Source: Haloarcula halobia | GTDB lineage: Archaea; Halobacteriota; Halobacteria; Halobacteriales; Haloarculaceae | Assembly: GCF_029338255.1 (NCBI RefSeq) | Contig: NZ_CP119787.1 | Coordinates: 3,115,631-3,179,630 of the forward strand | DNA length: 64,000 nucleotides | Reading direction: 5' to 3' | Shown: positions 9,420 to 16,387 of the stretch, in pieces | How the letters are laid out: the number at the start of each line of letters is the position of its first letter | Numbering within the stretch: position 1 is the first letter of the stretch | Program-made: the position numbers and the translations under genes | The notes under the pieces: generated by a model | What the model was told of the DNA's origin: nothing | The model's input: only the letters and a program-made list of their open reading frames with translations | Database searches by the model: none

Positions 9420-9470
9420 GCGCTCGCGGGAACCGACAATCGAAAGACCGTCGACGCCGAACGGACACCG

Positions 9471-9812
9471 ATGACCGAGGCCGACGACACCGTCGACCCA
9501 AGCGAGTTCGGCGAACAGGACGCCCCGCCCGTCGAGGCAAAGCCCTACAAGATCATCTTCGAGGCCAACAAGTGCTTCGGCGCCGGGAAGTGCGCCGAGG
9601 TCTCGCGGAACTGGAACCTCGACCTCGACACCGGCATCGCAACCCCGCGGGCCTACTTCATCGGCGAGGAGGACCTGGACCACAACGTCGCGGCCGCAGA
9701 GGCCTGCCCCGCGAAGAAGGGACGTGGCATCATCCACGTCGTCGACCGCCGAACGAACGAGGAGGTCGCGCCCGACCCCCACGGCGACGGCACCCTCTCG
9801 GTCGACTGGTAA
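9471..9812 (+). CDS. 3Fe-4S-type ferredoxin
   Basis: This is a 113-residue acidic protein. Its KIIFEANKCFGAGKCAEV segment has Cys-x5-Cys, and a third cysteine sits in AACP-type context (EACPAKKGRGIIHVV). Three cluster cysteines with that spacing and no fourth fit a single [3Fe-4S] ferredoxin of the type paired with P450 or other oxidoreductases. The N-terminal 25 residues are an acidic haloarchaeal extension. The redox partner is unknown, and the hydrogenase operon begins 2.7 kb downstream with an unrelated promoter. The gene lies 40 bases before the tRNA gene. Confidence 0.8.
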   Translation: MTEADDTVDPSEFGEQDAPPVEAKPYKIIFEANKCFGAGKCAEVSRNWNLDLDTGIATPRAYFIGEEDLDHNVAAAEACPAKKGRGIIHVVDRRTNEEVAPDPHGDGTLSVDW

Positions 9813-9852
9813 CCGAAACCCGTTTTCCCCCTCGGTGTGCATGACCGAGTGC

Positions 9853-9937
9853 GCGAGGGTCGCCTAGGCTGGCCAATGGCGGTGGGCTTAAGACCCGCTC
9901 CCGTAGGGGTCCATGGGTTCGAATCCCATCCCTCGCA
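9853..9937 (+). tRNA. tRNA-Leu (anticodon UAA)
   Basis: The acceptor arms GCGAGGG (9853-9859) and CCCTCGC (9930-9936) pair perfectly with A as discriminator. The anticodon loop CTTAAGA between stems GTGGG and CCCGC gives anticodon UAA. A long variable arm (TCCCGTAGGGGT) is present, as expected for leucine tRNA, and the T-loop GGTTCGAATCC is canonical. The 3' CCA is not encoded. Its 3' end is duplicated twice downstream. Confidence 0.95.
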
Positions 9938-9970
9938 TTCTCTGCCTCGAACGGATGTGAGAGGCGTGAA
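9916..9970 (+). repeat. tRNA 3'-end repeat, copy 1 (native)
   Basis: The last 22 bases of the tRNA (T-loop to acceptor) plus about 33 downstream bases containing GCCTC-n12-GAGGC form a unit that recurs at 10035 and 10146. In this copy the acceptor ends CCCTCGCA, so the tRNA is intact. Confidence 0.8.
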
Positions 9971-10034
9971 AATCTAACAGATGGCGATTCGAAGCCTATC
10001 AGTCGCGCGCAGCGATGCGAGCACGTCTGATTTC

Positions 10035-10089
10035 GGTTCGAATCCCATCCCTCGGGTTCTCTGCCTCGAACGGATGTGAGAGGCGTGAA
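10035..10089 (+). repeat. tRNA 3'-end repeat, copy 2 (att-like)
   Basis: This is nearly identical to the native unit over 55 bases. It keeps GGTTCGAATCCCATCCCTCG and the GCCTC/GAGGC inverted repeat but has GG instead of CA after CCCTCG. It has no matching 5' tRNA half. It lies 119 bases after copy 1, as an attachment-site duplication would. Confidence 0.7.
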
Positions 10090-10145
10090 TGTGCACCGGA
10101 TGGATTCGAACTACGGCAGGCCGAGCGAAGCGAGATCTGGCATCG

Positions 10146-10184
10146 GGTTCGAATCCCATCCCTCGGGTTCTCTGCCTCGAACGG
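10146..10184 (+). repeat. tRNA 3'-end repeat, copy 3 (att-like)
   Basis: A third, shorter copy that matches the unit as far as TGCCTCGAACGG and then diverges. It carries the same GG substitution as copy 2 and lies 111 bases after it. The 10185-10270 stretch that follows has no gene and no clear element. Confidence 0.65.
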
Positions 10185-10270
10185 GGCCGCGGAGTGAAGC
10201 CAGTAGCCCGTTGCGAGCCAGGGATGAGAACCTGAACAAATAATCAAACCCCCCGTCAGAGTAGCGAACG

Positions 10271-10685
10271 GTGAGGACGCCGGTGTCGCTCAGTCCAGAA
10301 CTCCTCGTTGCGGGCCGGATTCTCGCGATTCTGCCCTCGGTGGGGTTCCTCGCGCTCCCGATCAGGAACCGTGACAAGCCCGGGAGCCTGGGGTTCGCGC
10401 TGTTCGTCGCCGGGACGGCGCTCTGGGCGTTCGCCGCGACGGTCGACATCGCGACGAGCGACGGCCGTCGAGAACGGCGTGCTCGTCCCCGAGTACAATC
10501 CCGGGTTCTGGGTACACGCGGGGGTCTCGTACCTGTTCGTCGCGGTCGGGACGGGTATGCTGGCGCTGGAGGCGACGCAGTCGAGGGGGGTGCGACGGAC
10601 ACAGACGACCCTGCTCGCGCTCGCGGTCGTCCCGTCGGTCGGCGCGACCCTCGTCTCGCTGTTCGACATCGCGTTCGGGGAGTAG
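10271..10685 (+). pseudogene. remnant of a membrane histidine kinase (N-terminal 7TM sensor region)
   Basis: Two frames together encode one recognisable protein. The GTG at 10271 opens LSPELLVAGRILAILPSV and a second hydrophobic stretch ending AFAATVDIATSD. Near 10452-10470 the coding continues in another frame as VENGVLVPEYNPGFWVHAG, then SYLFVAVGTGMLALEA and VVPSVGATLVSLFDIAFGE, and stops at 10685. The order of helices and the NPGFWVHAGVSYL segment resemble the 7TM input domain of haloarchaeal sensor kinases. The kinase core is absent, so the gene is both frameshifted and truncated. Its place next to the repeated tRNA ends suggests it came with, or was cut by, an integration event. Confidence 0.6.
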
Positions 10686-10730
10686 CCACAGACGACGCGT
10701 TTTTCCGCTCGAGACGCCAATACCGTCCCG

Positions 10731-11243
10731 ATGACCGAGGTACCAGCGGACGTCGGGGCCGCCTTCGACCGGCACGAGGCGTTCGTCCCGGCGGGGACGG
10801 GCTACGCCGTCGAGACGACGAGTTTCACGGGTCACGTCACCGCGAGCGAGGGCGAGCAGTGGCGGACGGACATCGAGGTGACGGTCCGGGCGCCGTCGCT
10901 CCAGGCCGCGACCAGCGACGAGGTCGGCGAGGCGGTCCGCGAGGGCTGGTTCGAGACGTTCGAGCGCCGACTCGAGGACGCCCCGAAGGCGACCCGGGCG
11001 TCGGTCGACGTCGACGAGTACGTCGTCGAGCGCGACGGCGACGAGGTGGTGGTCACCTACCGGTTCAGTCTCGGGAACGCGAATCAGGCCGCCGACGTCG
11101 CGAAGGCCTTCGCCGAGTACGTCCAGGGGACCTACGTCGAGGGAATCATCCCGGGCTACGACTACGTGGGGACCGTCGCGGACCTCATGGACACGGCGAG
11201 CACGGGCGGGAGCGAGGGTCGTCGCGGCGGGACGCCGCTGTGA
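10731..11243 (+). CDS. DUF5813-type haloarchaeal protein
   Basis: A 170-residue soluble acidic protein. It shows the order I associate with DUF5813: an N-terminal helix (VGAAFDRHEAF), ETTSFTGHVTASEGEQWRTDI, the central GWFETFERRLEDAPKATR segment and the late YVQGTYVEGIIPGYDYVG stretch. No catalytic motif or membrane segment is visible, and the function is unknown. The start is the ATG at 10731. It is an independent gene 45 bases after the kinase remnant. Confidence 0.7.
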   Translation: MTEVPADVGAAFDRHEAFVPAGTGYAVETTSFTGHVTASEGEQWRTDIEVTVRAPSLQAATSDEVGEAVREGWFETFERRLEDAPKATRASVDVDEYVVERDGDEVVVTYRFSLGNANQAADVAKAFAEYVQGTYVEGIIPGYDYVGTVADLMDTASTGGSEGRRGGTPL

Positions 11244-11355
11244 GTGGCGCGTGCGCTCTCGAGTGCAGGTGAGCCCGCAGGCAGTGGTGATTGCCGTCCC
11301 GAAGCCACGACGGTCGACGGGCGTCGTGTGGACCGAGCACCCATCGATACCGACA

Positions 11356-11397
11356 GGGTCCTCGCCCACAGGGGCCGGCAGTGACGGGCGAGGACCT
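11356..11397 (+). other. strong inverted repeat / RNA hairpin in a geneless 434-base gap
   Basis: GGGTCCTCGCCC (11356-11367) pairs with GGGCGAGGACCT (11386-11397): eleven Watson-Crick pairs plus one G-U around an 18-base loop. The surrounding gap, 11244-11677, holds no credible gene: the open frames there are rich in Arg and Ser with no domain. It may be the end structure of the upstream transcript, or a structured leader or small RNA. Confidence 0.35.
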
Positions 11398-11677
11398 CCG
11401 AGTGGTCGATTCCCACGCACGGTTCGGGAGCCGTCGTCGCGACTCCCCGGTCGTAAAGCGAGCCCAGCTCGGCGCCGGTGTCGGGTCGCCCTCGGTCGGA
11501 CCGGGACGCTCGCCCGGGGCTGGTGCCAGCTGGTCACGAGACCCCGTTGCTGTGCCGACGACGGGTGGCGGGCGGGCGACGGCGTGGGGTCTCCGCGGGG
11601 TCCGAATCGTGGCGACCCGGGTACCTCGACCGGCAAAAGCGGTTTTTCCGAGCAGTGCTATTGGTCGGTACGAGCGC

Positions 11678-12346
11678 ATGCCCGGTGTCCGCGCGGAACT
11701 CGCCTTCGACGACCCGACCGGTTGTCCAGTCGCCGACCTCACCGACGGGCAGGGGGGCACGGCCCGGTCCGTGACCTGGAGTGACGGCGACAGGACCGTC
11801 ACCGAGCAGTTCGAGTACGACGGGGACGTCGACGCCTCGAGCGGGAGCGAGACAGCGCCCGAGGGCGACGTGAACCGGGTGTTCGACTACGACGACGCAG
11901 CAGTCTACGAGCTGGAGCGAGAGAGCGAGGACTGCGTCTGTCAGACCATCGCCGAGTTCGACTGTCCGCTGTCGGACGTCGATGTCGCCGACGGCACGCT
12001 CTACGTGAGCCTCCACCTGCGGGACGCCACCGAACTCAGGGCGTTGCTCGAGCGACTGCGGGGGGCGTACGACGACGTCCGGGTCCGCTATCTGGTGCAG
12101 TCCGGCGACGGTGACAGCAGCGGCGACGTCGTCCCCGTCGACCGGGACCGACTCACCGACCGTCAGCGCGAGGCGGTCGCCACGGCCTACCGGATGGGCT
12201 ACTTCGATTACCCCAGGCAGTCGAACGCGTCCGAGGTGGCCGAGGCACTCGACATCGCCCCGTCGACGTTCACTGAACACCTCACGGCGGCCCAGTCAGA
12301 GCTGCTCCGCGCGGTGCTCGACGACGACAGCCCGGGGCCGCGGTAA
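11678..12346 (+). CDS. Bat-type helix-turn-helix transcription regulator
   Basis: The 222-residue protein has an N-terminal region of two beta-rich halves without obvious PAS or GAF signatures (residues 1-150, with CVCQTIAEFDC in the middle). A C-terminal bacterio-opsin-activator HTH_10 domain follows: LTDRQREAVATAYRMGYFDYP, given in part as LTDRQREAVATAY, then ASEVAEALDIAPSTFTEHL. These regulators respond to oxygen, light or redox in haloarchaea. It is the last gene before the hydrogenase operon, on the same strand, 209 bases from the small-subunit ATG, so it is a good candidate for that operon's regulator. It could also act on the rhodopsin genes further along. Confidence 0.85.
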   Translation: MPGVRAELAFDDPTGCPVADLTDGQGGTARSVTWSDGDRTVTEQFEYDGDVDASSGSETAPEGDVNRVFDYDDAAVYELERESEDCVCQTIAEFDCPLSDVDVADGTLYVSLHLRDATELRALLERLRGAYDDVRVRYLVQSGDGDSSGDVVPVDRDRLTDRQREAVATAYRMGYFDYPRQSNASEVAEALDIAPSTFTEHLTAAQSELLRAVLDDDSPGPR

Positions 12347-12443
12347 ACCGCGTCTCTCGACGGCACCGGACCACGCCGACCCCGACCGGCACGGGCGTGG
12401 CCCGCCGGCGACCGATGGCTGACCGCCGGTGGTCCACCTGGAG

Positions 12444-12469
12444 TTATAAAGACCCCTGGAACCGGGGTC
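12444..12469 (+). promoter_or_regulatory. hydrogenase operon promoter with palindromic operator
   Basis: A clear TATA box, ttataaa (12444-12450), is followed directly by the inverted repeat GACCCC-n7-GGGGTC (12451-12469), between the TATA box and the expected transcription start near 12473. A protein bound there would block or gate the start. The implied leader before the ATG at 12556 is about 80 bases. The TATA position also shows that the longer open frame beginning near 12397 is not the true gene start. Confidence 0.5.
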
Positions 12470-12555
12470 GACAATCCATCCAGCTTCAGCCGTCAGATAC
12501 GTATACAGCGGCGGGCGTGCCCCGACGGGCGCGAACCCGCCCGGAACAGCCCACA

Positions 12556-13836
12556 ATGGCGACCAGAACCCCGACCACGGACGATGCAGGCCCGCGAGTC
12601 GACCGGCGACCGGACTTCCTCGAGCTCTGTCACCACAACGACGGAGGCGACGTCGTCGAACAGTACGCCGCCGACATCCGGGCGTCGCTCTCGACGGTGA
12701 CGACCGGTGCGATCGACGTCGCCTGGGTGCAGGGACAGAGCTGTACCGGGTGCACCATGTCGATGCTGCAAAACGAGTTCCCCGCCATCGAGGGGGTGCT
12801 CAGCGAGTTCCGCGAGACGGTCAGTTTCCACCCCACGCTGATGGACGAGGCCGGCGAGACGGCGATGGGTTCACTCGGGGCCGGTCCGGACGTCCTCGTG
12901 GTCGAGGGCGCGGTTCCCGTCGAGATACCGCGGGCGGCCACGCTCGGCCGCGACGAGCGAGGGAACCCGAAACCGCTCGTGGACTGGGTGATAGAGCTCG
13001 GTGAGGCCGCGGACCTCGTCATCGCCGTCGGGAGCTGTGCCGCCTACGGCGGGCTGCCCGCGGCCGGTCGACACGACAGCGACGATGTCGGCGCGGACCC
13101 GACCGGCGCGCGCGGCCTCCAGTTCGACGGCAGGGACCCCGGTGGCGTCTTCGGTCCGGCCTTCCGGACCGGGCGGGACCTGCCCGTCGTCAACGTCCCC
13201 GGCTGTCCGGCCCACCCCGAACACGTCCTACTCACCCTCGCGACCGTGTTGCACGGCCACGACCCGGTCCTCGATGAGTTCAACCGGCCGCTCCCGATAT
13301 TCGGCCCGCTCGTCCACGACGACTGCTCCCTGCGCGAGGAGTACGAGAGCGGCAACTTCGCCGACCATCCCGGCGACGACGGCTGCCTCTACGAGGCAGG
13401 CTGTGCCGGCGTCTACGCGTACTGTGACGACTCCAAGCGGCTGCGAAACGGCGGGACGACCATCTGCCGTGACGTCGGCGCACCCTGCATCGGATGCGTC
13501 GAGCCGGCGTTCTGGGACCGGTTCACCCCGTTCTACGAACCGGGGCTCGACCGGGGAGACGCAGGCCGTGACGGCCACTCGAAGCGTGACTACCGCGACG
13601 CCGCCGCCGACCCCGACGAGACCACCGGCGTCCGCGAGGCTGTCGCGGACGCGAGTCCGGTGACGAACCCCGTCGGGGCCCTCATCGGAGCGGTGGTGAG
13701 TCTCCTCCTGGTACCGCTGTTGCCCGGTGCCGCGGCCGCCGCCGCCCTCGTTCGCTGGCTCGACATCTGTCAGCGGCGTCCCGAGGGCCCGGTCGCGCTG
13801 ACCGGGCCCGACGACAGAGCAACGCGCGATAGCTGA
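12556..13836 (+). CDS. [NiFe] hydrogenase small subunit (group 1-like)
   Basis: The 426-residue protein carries the electron-transfer clusters. The proximal motif is SCTGCTMS (Cys63, Cys66), followed by DVLVVEGAVP, VGSCAAYGG and NVPGCPAHPE. The distal and medial cluster region has HDDC, GCLYEAGC, then YCDDS, TIC and APCIGCVEPAFWD, the order found in group 1 uptake enzymes. The proximal motif is CTGC, not the cysteine-rich form of O2-tolerant membrane enzymes. RRPDFLEL (residues 17-24) resembles a Tat motif, but no hydrophobic stretch follows, so export is doubtful. A C-terminal helix (NPVGALIGAVVSLLLVPLLP) probably anchors it to the membrane. It is the first gene of the operon; the large subunit starts six bases after its stop. 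Confidence 0.93.
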   Translation: MATRTPTTDDAGPRVDRRPDFLELCHHNDGGDVVEQYAADIRASLSTVTTGAIDVAWVQGQSCTGCTMSMLQNEFPAIEGVLSEFRETVSFHPTLMDEAGETAMGSLGAGPDVLVVEGAVPVEIPRAATLGRDERGNPKPLVDWVIELGEAADLVIAVGSCAAYGGLPAAGRHDSDDVGADPTGARGLQFDGRDPGGVFGPAFRTGRDLPVVNVPGCPAHPEHVLLTLATVLHGHDPVLDEFNRPLPIFGPLVHDDCSLREEYESGNFADHPGDDGCLYEAGCAGVYAYCDDSKRLRNGGTTICRDVGAPCIGCVEPAFWDRFTPFYEPGLDRGDAGRDGHSKRDYRDAAADPDETTGVREAVADASPVTNPVGALIGAVVSLLLVPLLPGAAAAAALVRWLDICQRRPEGPVALTGPDDRATRDS

Positions 13837-13842
13837 CAGACA

Positions 13843-15387
13843 ATGCCCGAGATAGAGATCGACCCCACGACCCGCATCGAGGGCCACCACTCGACGACGC
13901 TGCACGTCGAGGACGGCCACGTCGTTCGAGCAGAGAGCGAGATGAACATGTTCCGCGGCGTCGAGTCCATCACCCTCGGTCGGCAGCCGTCGGACGTCCC
14001 GCAGGTGACCCAGATGGTCTGTGGCGTCTGTTTCACGTGCCACCGACAGGCCTCCATCCTGGCCATGGAAGACGCCGCCGGGCGGGCCGGCGTGTTCGAC
14101 GGCGTGCCGCCCAACGGCCGGCTGCTCCGGGACATCATGGAGGGGATGTTCCTCCTGTGGAACCACGCCGTCCACCTGTTCGTCCTCGCCGGACCGGACT
14201 ACTCGAACGCGGTCGCGGACACCGGCTTCGACCGGCTCGACCCGGTCGACGGAGCGGGGTACCAGGACGCGCTGGCCCACCAGCGTGACCTCCTCCAGGC
14301 CTTCACGGAGTTCGGTGGGCGGGCGCCGCACCCGCTCACGTACGCACCCGGCGGCGTGACCGCCGACCCCGACCCGGAGACGCTTGCGGAGATTCGCGAG
14401 ACCGTCGCGGCCATAGACGAGTGGCTCGGGCCGACCGACGCGGTTCCGGAGCTGGTCGAGCGGGCGCGCGACGACGAACGCGGCGAGCCGACCGACGGCG
14501 GTGCCGGCGGCTACGACCTCTGTTCGATACTCGTCGCCGCCGCCGAGGCCGGCGCCGCCGACTTCGGCGTCGGGCCGGGCCGCTTCTACGCCAACGGGAT
14601 GTTCTTCGGGCCGGGCGGGAGCGCCGACGACCCGGCCGAGTCGCTGGTGTTCCCACGCGGCATCTACGAGGACGGCAACCTCCGACGGCCGACGCGGACC
14701 GACCTCGTCGAGGGCATCACCGAGGACGTCGGCCACGCGTGGTACACGGACGCGTCGGGCGGTCGGCCCGCGGAGGCGCCCGCACCTGACCCCGACCCCG
14801 AGAAGGCGGGTGCCTACTCGTGGGGAAAGGCCCCGAAGTACCGCGGGCGGACGATGGAGACCGGACCGCTGGCGCGACTCGTCGCCGCCGAGCGCGACCC
14901 GGCCGACCTCCGGGCGACGCTCGGCAACGGCGCGGCCGCCAGTAGCACGTTCAACCGGCTGGCCGCTCGCGTCCAAGAGACGCTGCTGGTCCGCGACCGC
15001 CTCGTCGAGTGGCTGGACGCCGTCGACCCCGACGCCCCGACGAAGGCCGAGTGGACCGACGACTTCAGCGGCGCCGGCGTCGGCTTCTGGGGCGCCTCGC
15101 GCGGGGCGCTTTCCCACTGGGTCCAGGTCGACAGCGGTACGGTCAACCAGTACCAGATCGTCACGCCGACGACCTGGAACCTCGGCCCGCGTGACGACGA
15201 CGGTGTTCCCGGCGTCTTCGAGTCGGCCGTCGAGGGGATGGCGGTCCCCGACGTCTCGGACCCGACCGACGTGATGCGTACCGTCCGGTCGTTCGACCCC
15301 TGTCTGGGGTGTGCGGTCCACGTCGAGAGCCCCGAGGGGCGCTTCGAGACCGAAGTCGAACCACACGCGCCCGGAGGGGGCCGGTGA
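13843..15387 (+). CDS. [NiFe] hydrogenase large (catalytic) subunit
   Basis: The 514-residue catalytic subunit begins PEIEIDPTTRIEGHHS, containing the conserved TRIEGH. The L1 motif is MVCGVCFTCH (Cys60, Cys63, His67) and L2 is DPCLGCAVH (Cys487, Cys490, His493), giving the four Ni-Fe cysteine ligands. Twenty-one residues follow His493, the cleavable tail removed by a maturation protease after metal insertion. In L1 the usual Arg-Ile before the first cysteine is Met-Val and there is an extra cysteine (Cys66). The region of about residues 170-240 carries acidic inserts. It lies six bases after the small subunit, and its stop overlaps the protease start (GTGA). Confidence 0.93.
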   Translation: MPEIEIDPTTRIEGHHSTTLHVEDGHVVRAESEMNMFRGVESITLGRQPSDVPQVTQMVCGVCFTCHRQASILAMEDAAGRAGVFDGVPPNGRLLRDIMEGMFLLWNHAVHLFVLAGPDYSNAVADTGFDRLDPVDGAGYQDALAHQRDLLQAFTEFGGRAPHPLTYAPGGVTADPDPETLAEIRETVAAIDEWLGPTDAVPELVERARDDERGEPTDGGAGGYDLCSILVAAAEAGAADFGVGPGRFYANGMFFGPGGSADDPAESLVFPRGIYEDGNLRRPTRTDLVEGITEDVGHAWYTDASGGRPAEAPAPDPDPEKAGAYSWGKAPKYRGRTMETGPLARLVAAERDPADLRATLGNGAAASSTFNRLAARVQETLLVRDRLVEWLDAVDPDAPTKAEWTDDFSGAGVGFWGASRGALSHWVQVDSGTVNQYQIVTPTTWNLGPRDDDGVPGVFESAVEGMAVPDVSDPTDVMRTVRSFDPCLGCAVHVESPEGRFETEVEPHAPGGGR

Positions 15388-16142
15388 CCGGCGCCCACGA
15401 CGCCGTGGCCATCGTCGGGGTCGGCAACCCGACGATGGGCGACGATGGCCTGGGGCGCGCGGTGCTCGACCGCCTCGTCGCCGACGCCGATGTGGTGGGG
15501 GCCGGAGGCGGACAGGACGGGCCCGTTCGAGCGGCCTTCGCCGGGACGACCGGGTTCTTCGCGCTCGAGGCGATGGACGGCGTCGACCGGGCAGTCGTCG
15601 TCGACGCCGTCGACGCGGACGGGCCACCCGGGACGGTCCACCGGGTCCGACTGGACCGGCCCCGCGCTGGGTCCGGGGCGGCCGGCGGCGACCCGGCGCT
15701 CACCGGCGGCGTCCCGGAGGTGACGCTGCACGACATCACCTTCCGCGACGCGCTCCGAACCTGTCGGTCGGCGTACGACCTCCCCGACTGGGTGGTCCTC
15801 GTCGGGGTGGTGCCGGCGGTGGTCGAGGGCGGGATCGGACTCAGCGACCCGGTGACGGCAGCGGTACCGACGGCGGCGGCCGCCGTCCGGGCCGAACTGG
15901 ACCGGCGGCCGCGACACGGGACCGACGGAGGTGACCCGAGCATGGACACGACCTGGTACTGTCACGACTGCGACAGACGGATCGACTCGGCGGCGGTCGA
16001 CGAACACGAGGCCCGAGGCCACAGCGTCAGGGGTCGGCTTCGGCCCGACCGCTTGCTCGCACAGGACCCCTGGGAGACGGACGGCACGCTGGACGAGGAC
16101 GGCGAATCGGGCCCGGACGACGCGTCGGAGGTGACCGAGTGA
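15384..16142 (+). CDS. hydrogenase maturation protease (HyaD/HycI family) continuous with a zinc-finger-like tail
   Basis: The start is the GTG at 15384, inside the large-subunit stop, with GGAGGGG just upstream. Residues 1-180 are the endopeptidase that trims the large-subunit tail: VGVGNPTMGDDGLGRAV with the conserved nickel-binding Asp, then VVVDAVDADGPPGTV and VVLVGVVP. In place of a stop the frame runs on into 66 residues with C-x2-C-x11-H-x4-H spacing (YCHDCDRRIDSAAVDEHEARGH) and an acidic end. Normal HyaD/HycI proteins are 150-200 residues, so this is either a real fusion or two genes without a separating stop. The TGA overlaps the hypC ATG by one base. Confidence 0.85.
   Translation: MTGAHDAVAIVGVGNPTMGDDGLGRAVLDRLVADADVVGAGGGQDGPVRAAFAGTTGFFALEAMDGVDRAVVVDAVDADGPPGTVHRVRLDRPRAGSGAAGGDPALTGGVPEVTLHDITFRDALRTCRSAYDLPDWVVLVGVVPAVVEGGIGLSDPVTAAVPTAAAAVRAELDRRPRHGTDGGDPSMDTTWYCHDCDRRIDSAAVDEHEARGHSVRGRLRPDRLLAQDPWETDGTLDEDGESGPDDASEVTE
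15927..15934 (+). promoter_or_regulatory. ribosome binding site inside the protease frame
   Basis: GGAGGTGA lies seven bases before an in-frame ATG at 15942. The same octamer with the same spacing precedes hypC (16127-16134, ATG 16142). It complements the haloarchaeal 16S rRNA end fully, so internal initiation is plausible. Confidence 0.55.
15942..16142 (+). CDS. possible separate small zinc-finger protein made by internal initiation
   Basis: Starting at the ATG at 15942, the same frame as the protease would give a 66-residue acidic protein. It has a Cys2His2-like segment (YCHDCD, then DEHEARGHSVRG), RLRPDRLLAQDPWE and a Glu/Asp-rich end. A perfect ribosome binding site precedes it. Small zinc-finger proteins of this look may be free-standing elsewhere, in which case the protease has lost its stop. 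The role is unknown; metal handling during hydrogenase assembly is a guess from context. Confidence 0.4.
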   Translation: MDTTWYCHDCDRRIDSAAVDEHEARGHSVRGRLRPDRLLAQDPWETDGTLDEDGESGPDDASEVTE

Positions 16143-16387
16143 TGTGTCTCGGCATCCCCGGCGAGGTGCTCGAGATCGACGGCGATGAGGCCCGCGCGGC
16201 GTTTCGCGGCGCCGAAAAGTGGGTCCGAATCGACGTCGTCGGCGACGACCTCTCCGTCGGCGACTACGTGCTCAACCACGCCGGCTTCGCGATTCGGAAG
16301 ATTCCCGAAGAGCAGGTCGAACGGACGGTCGAACTGTACGAACAGGCCGCCGCGGGCGACACCGGACGGGGTGAGGTCAGTGACTGA
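16142..16387 (+). CDS. hypC: hydrogenase maturation factor HypC
   Basis: This is an 81-residue chaperone beginning MCLGIPGEVLEI. Cys2 becomes N-terminal after Met removal and holds the Fe(CN)2CO unit on its way from HypD to the large subunit. The start is the ATG at 16142, not the GTG one codon earlier, because Cys2 must follow the initiator and GGAGGTGA is seven bases upstream. The ATG overlaps the preceding TGA by one base, and the gene overlaps hypD by eight bases. Confidence 0.95.
   Translation: MCLGIPGEVLEIDGDEARAAFRGAEKWVRIDVVGDDLSVGDYVLNHAGFAIRKIPEEQVERTVELYEQAAAGDTGRGEVSD

Noticed and set aside
10035-10184. Additional tRNA genes downstream of tRNA-Leu
   Set aside because: Only the 3' end is repeated. 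No 5' acceptor, D-arm or anticodon arm precedes copies 2 and 3, and their acceptor end is altered.
12397-12555. Longer N-terminus for the hydrogenase small subunit
   Set aside because: The extension would span the TATA box and operator, has no similarity to the family and gives no signal peptide. The ATG at 12556 fits better.
13228-15627. Long minus-strand open frame across the hydrogenase subunits
   Set aside because: It lies opposite strong, motif-complete hydrogenase genes and is Arg/Gly-rich without any recognisable domain.
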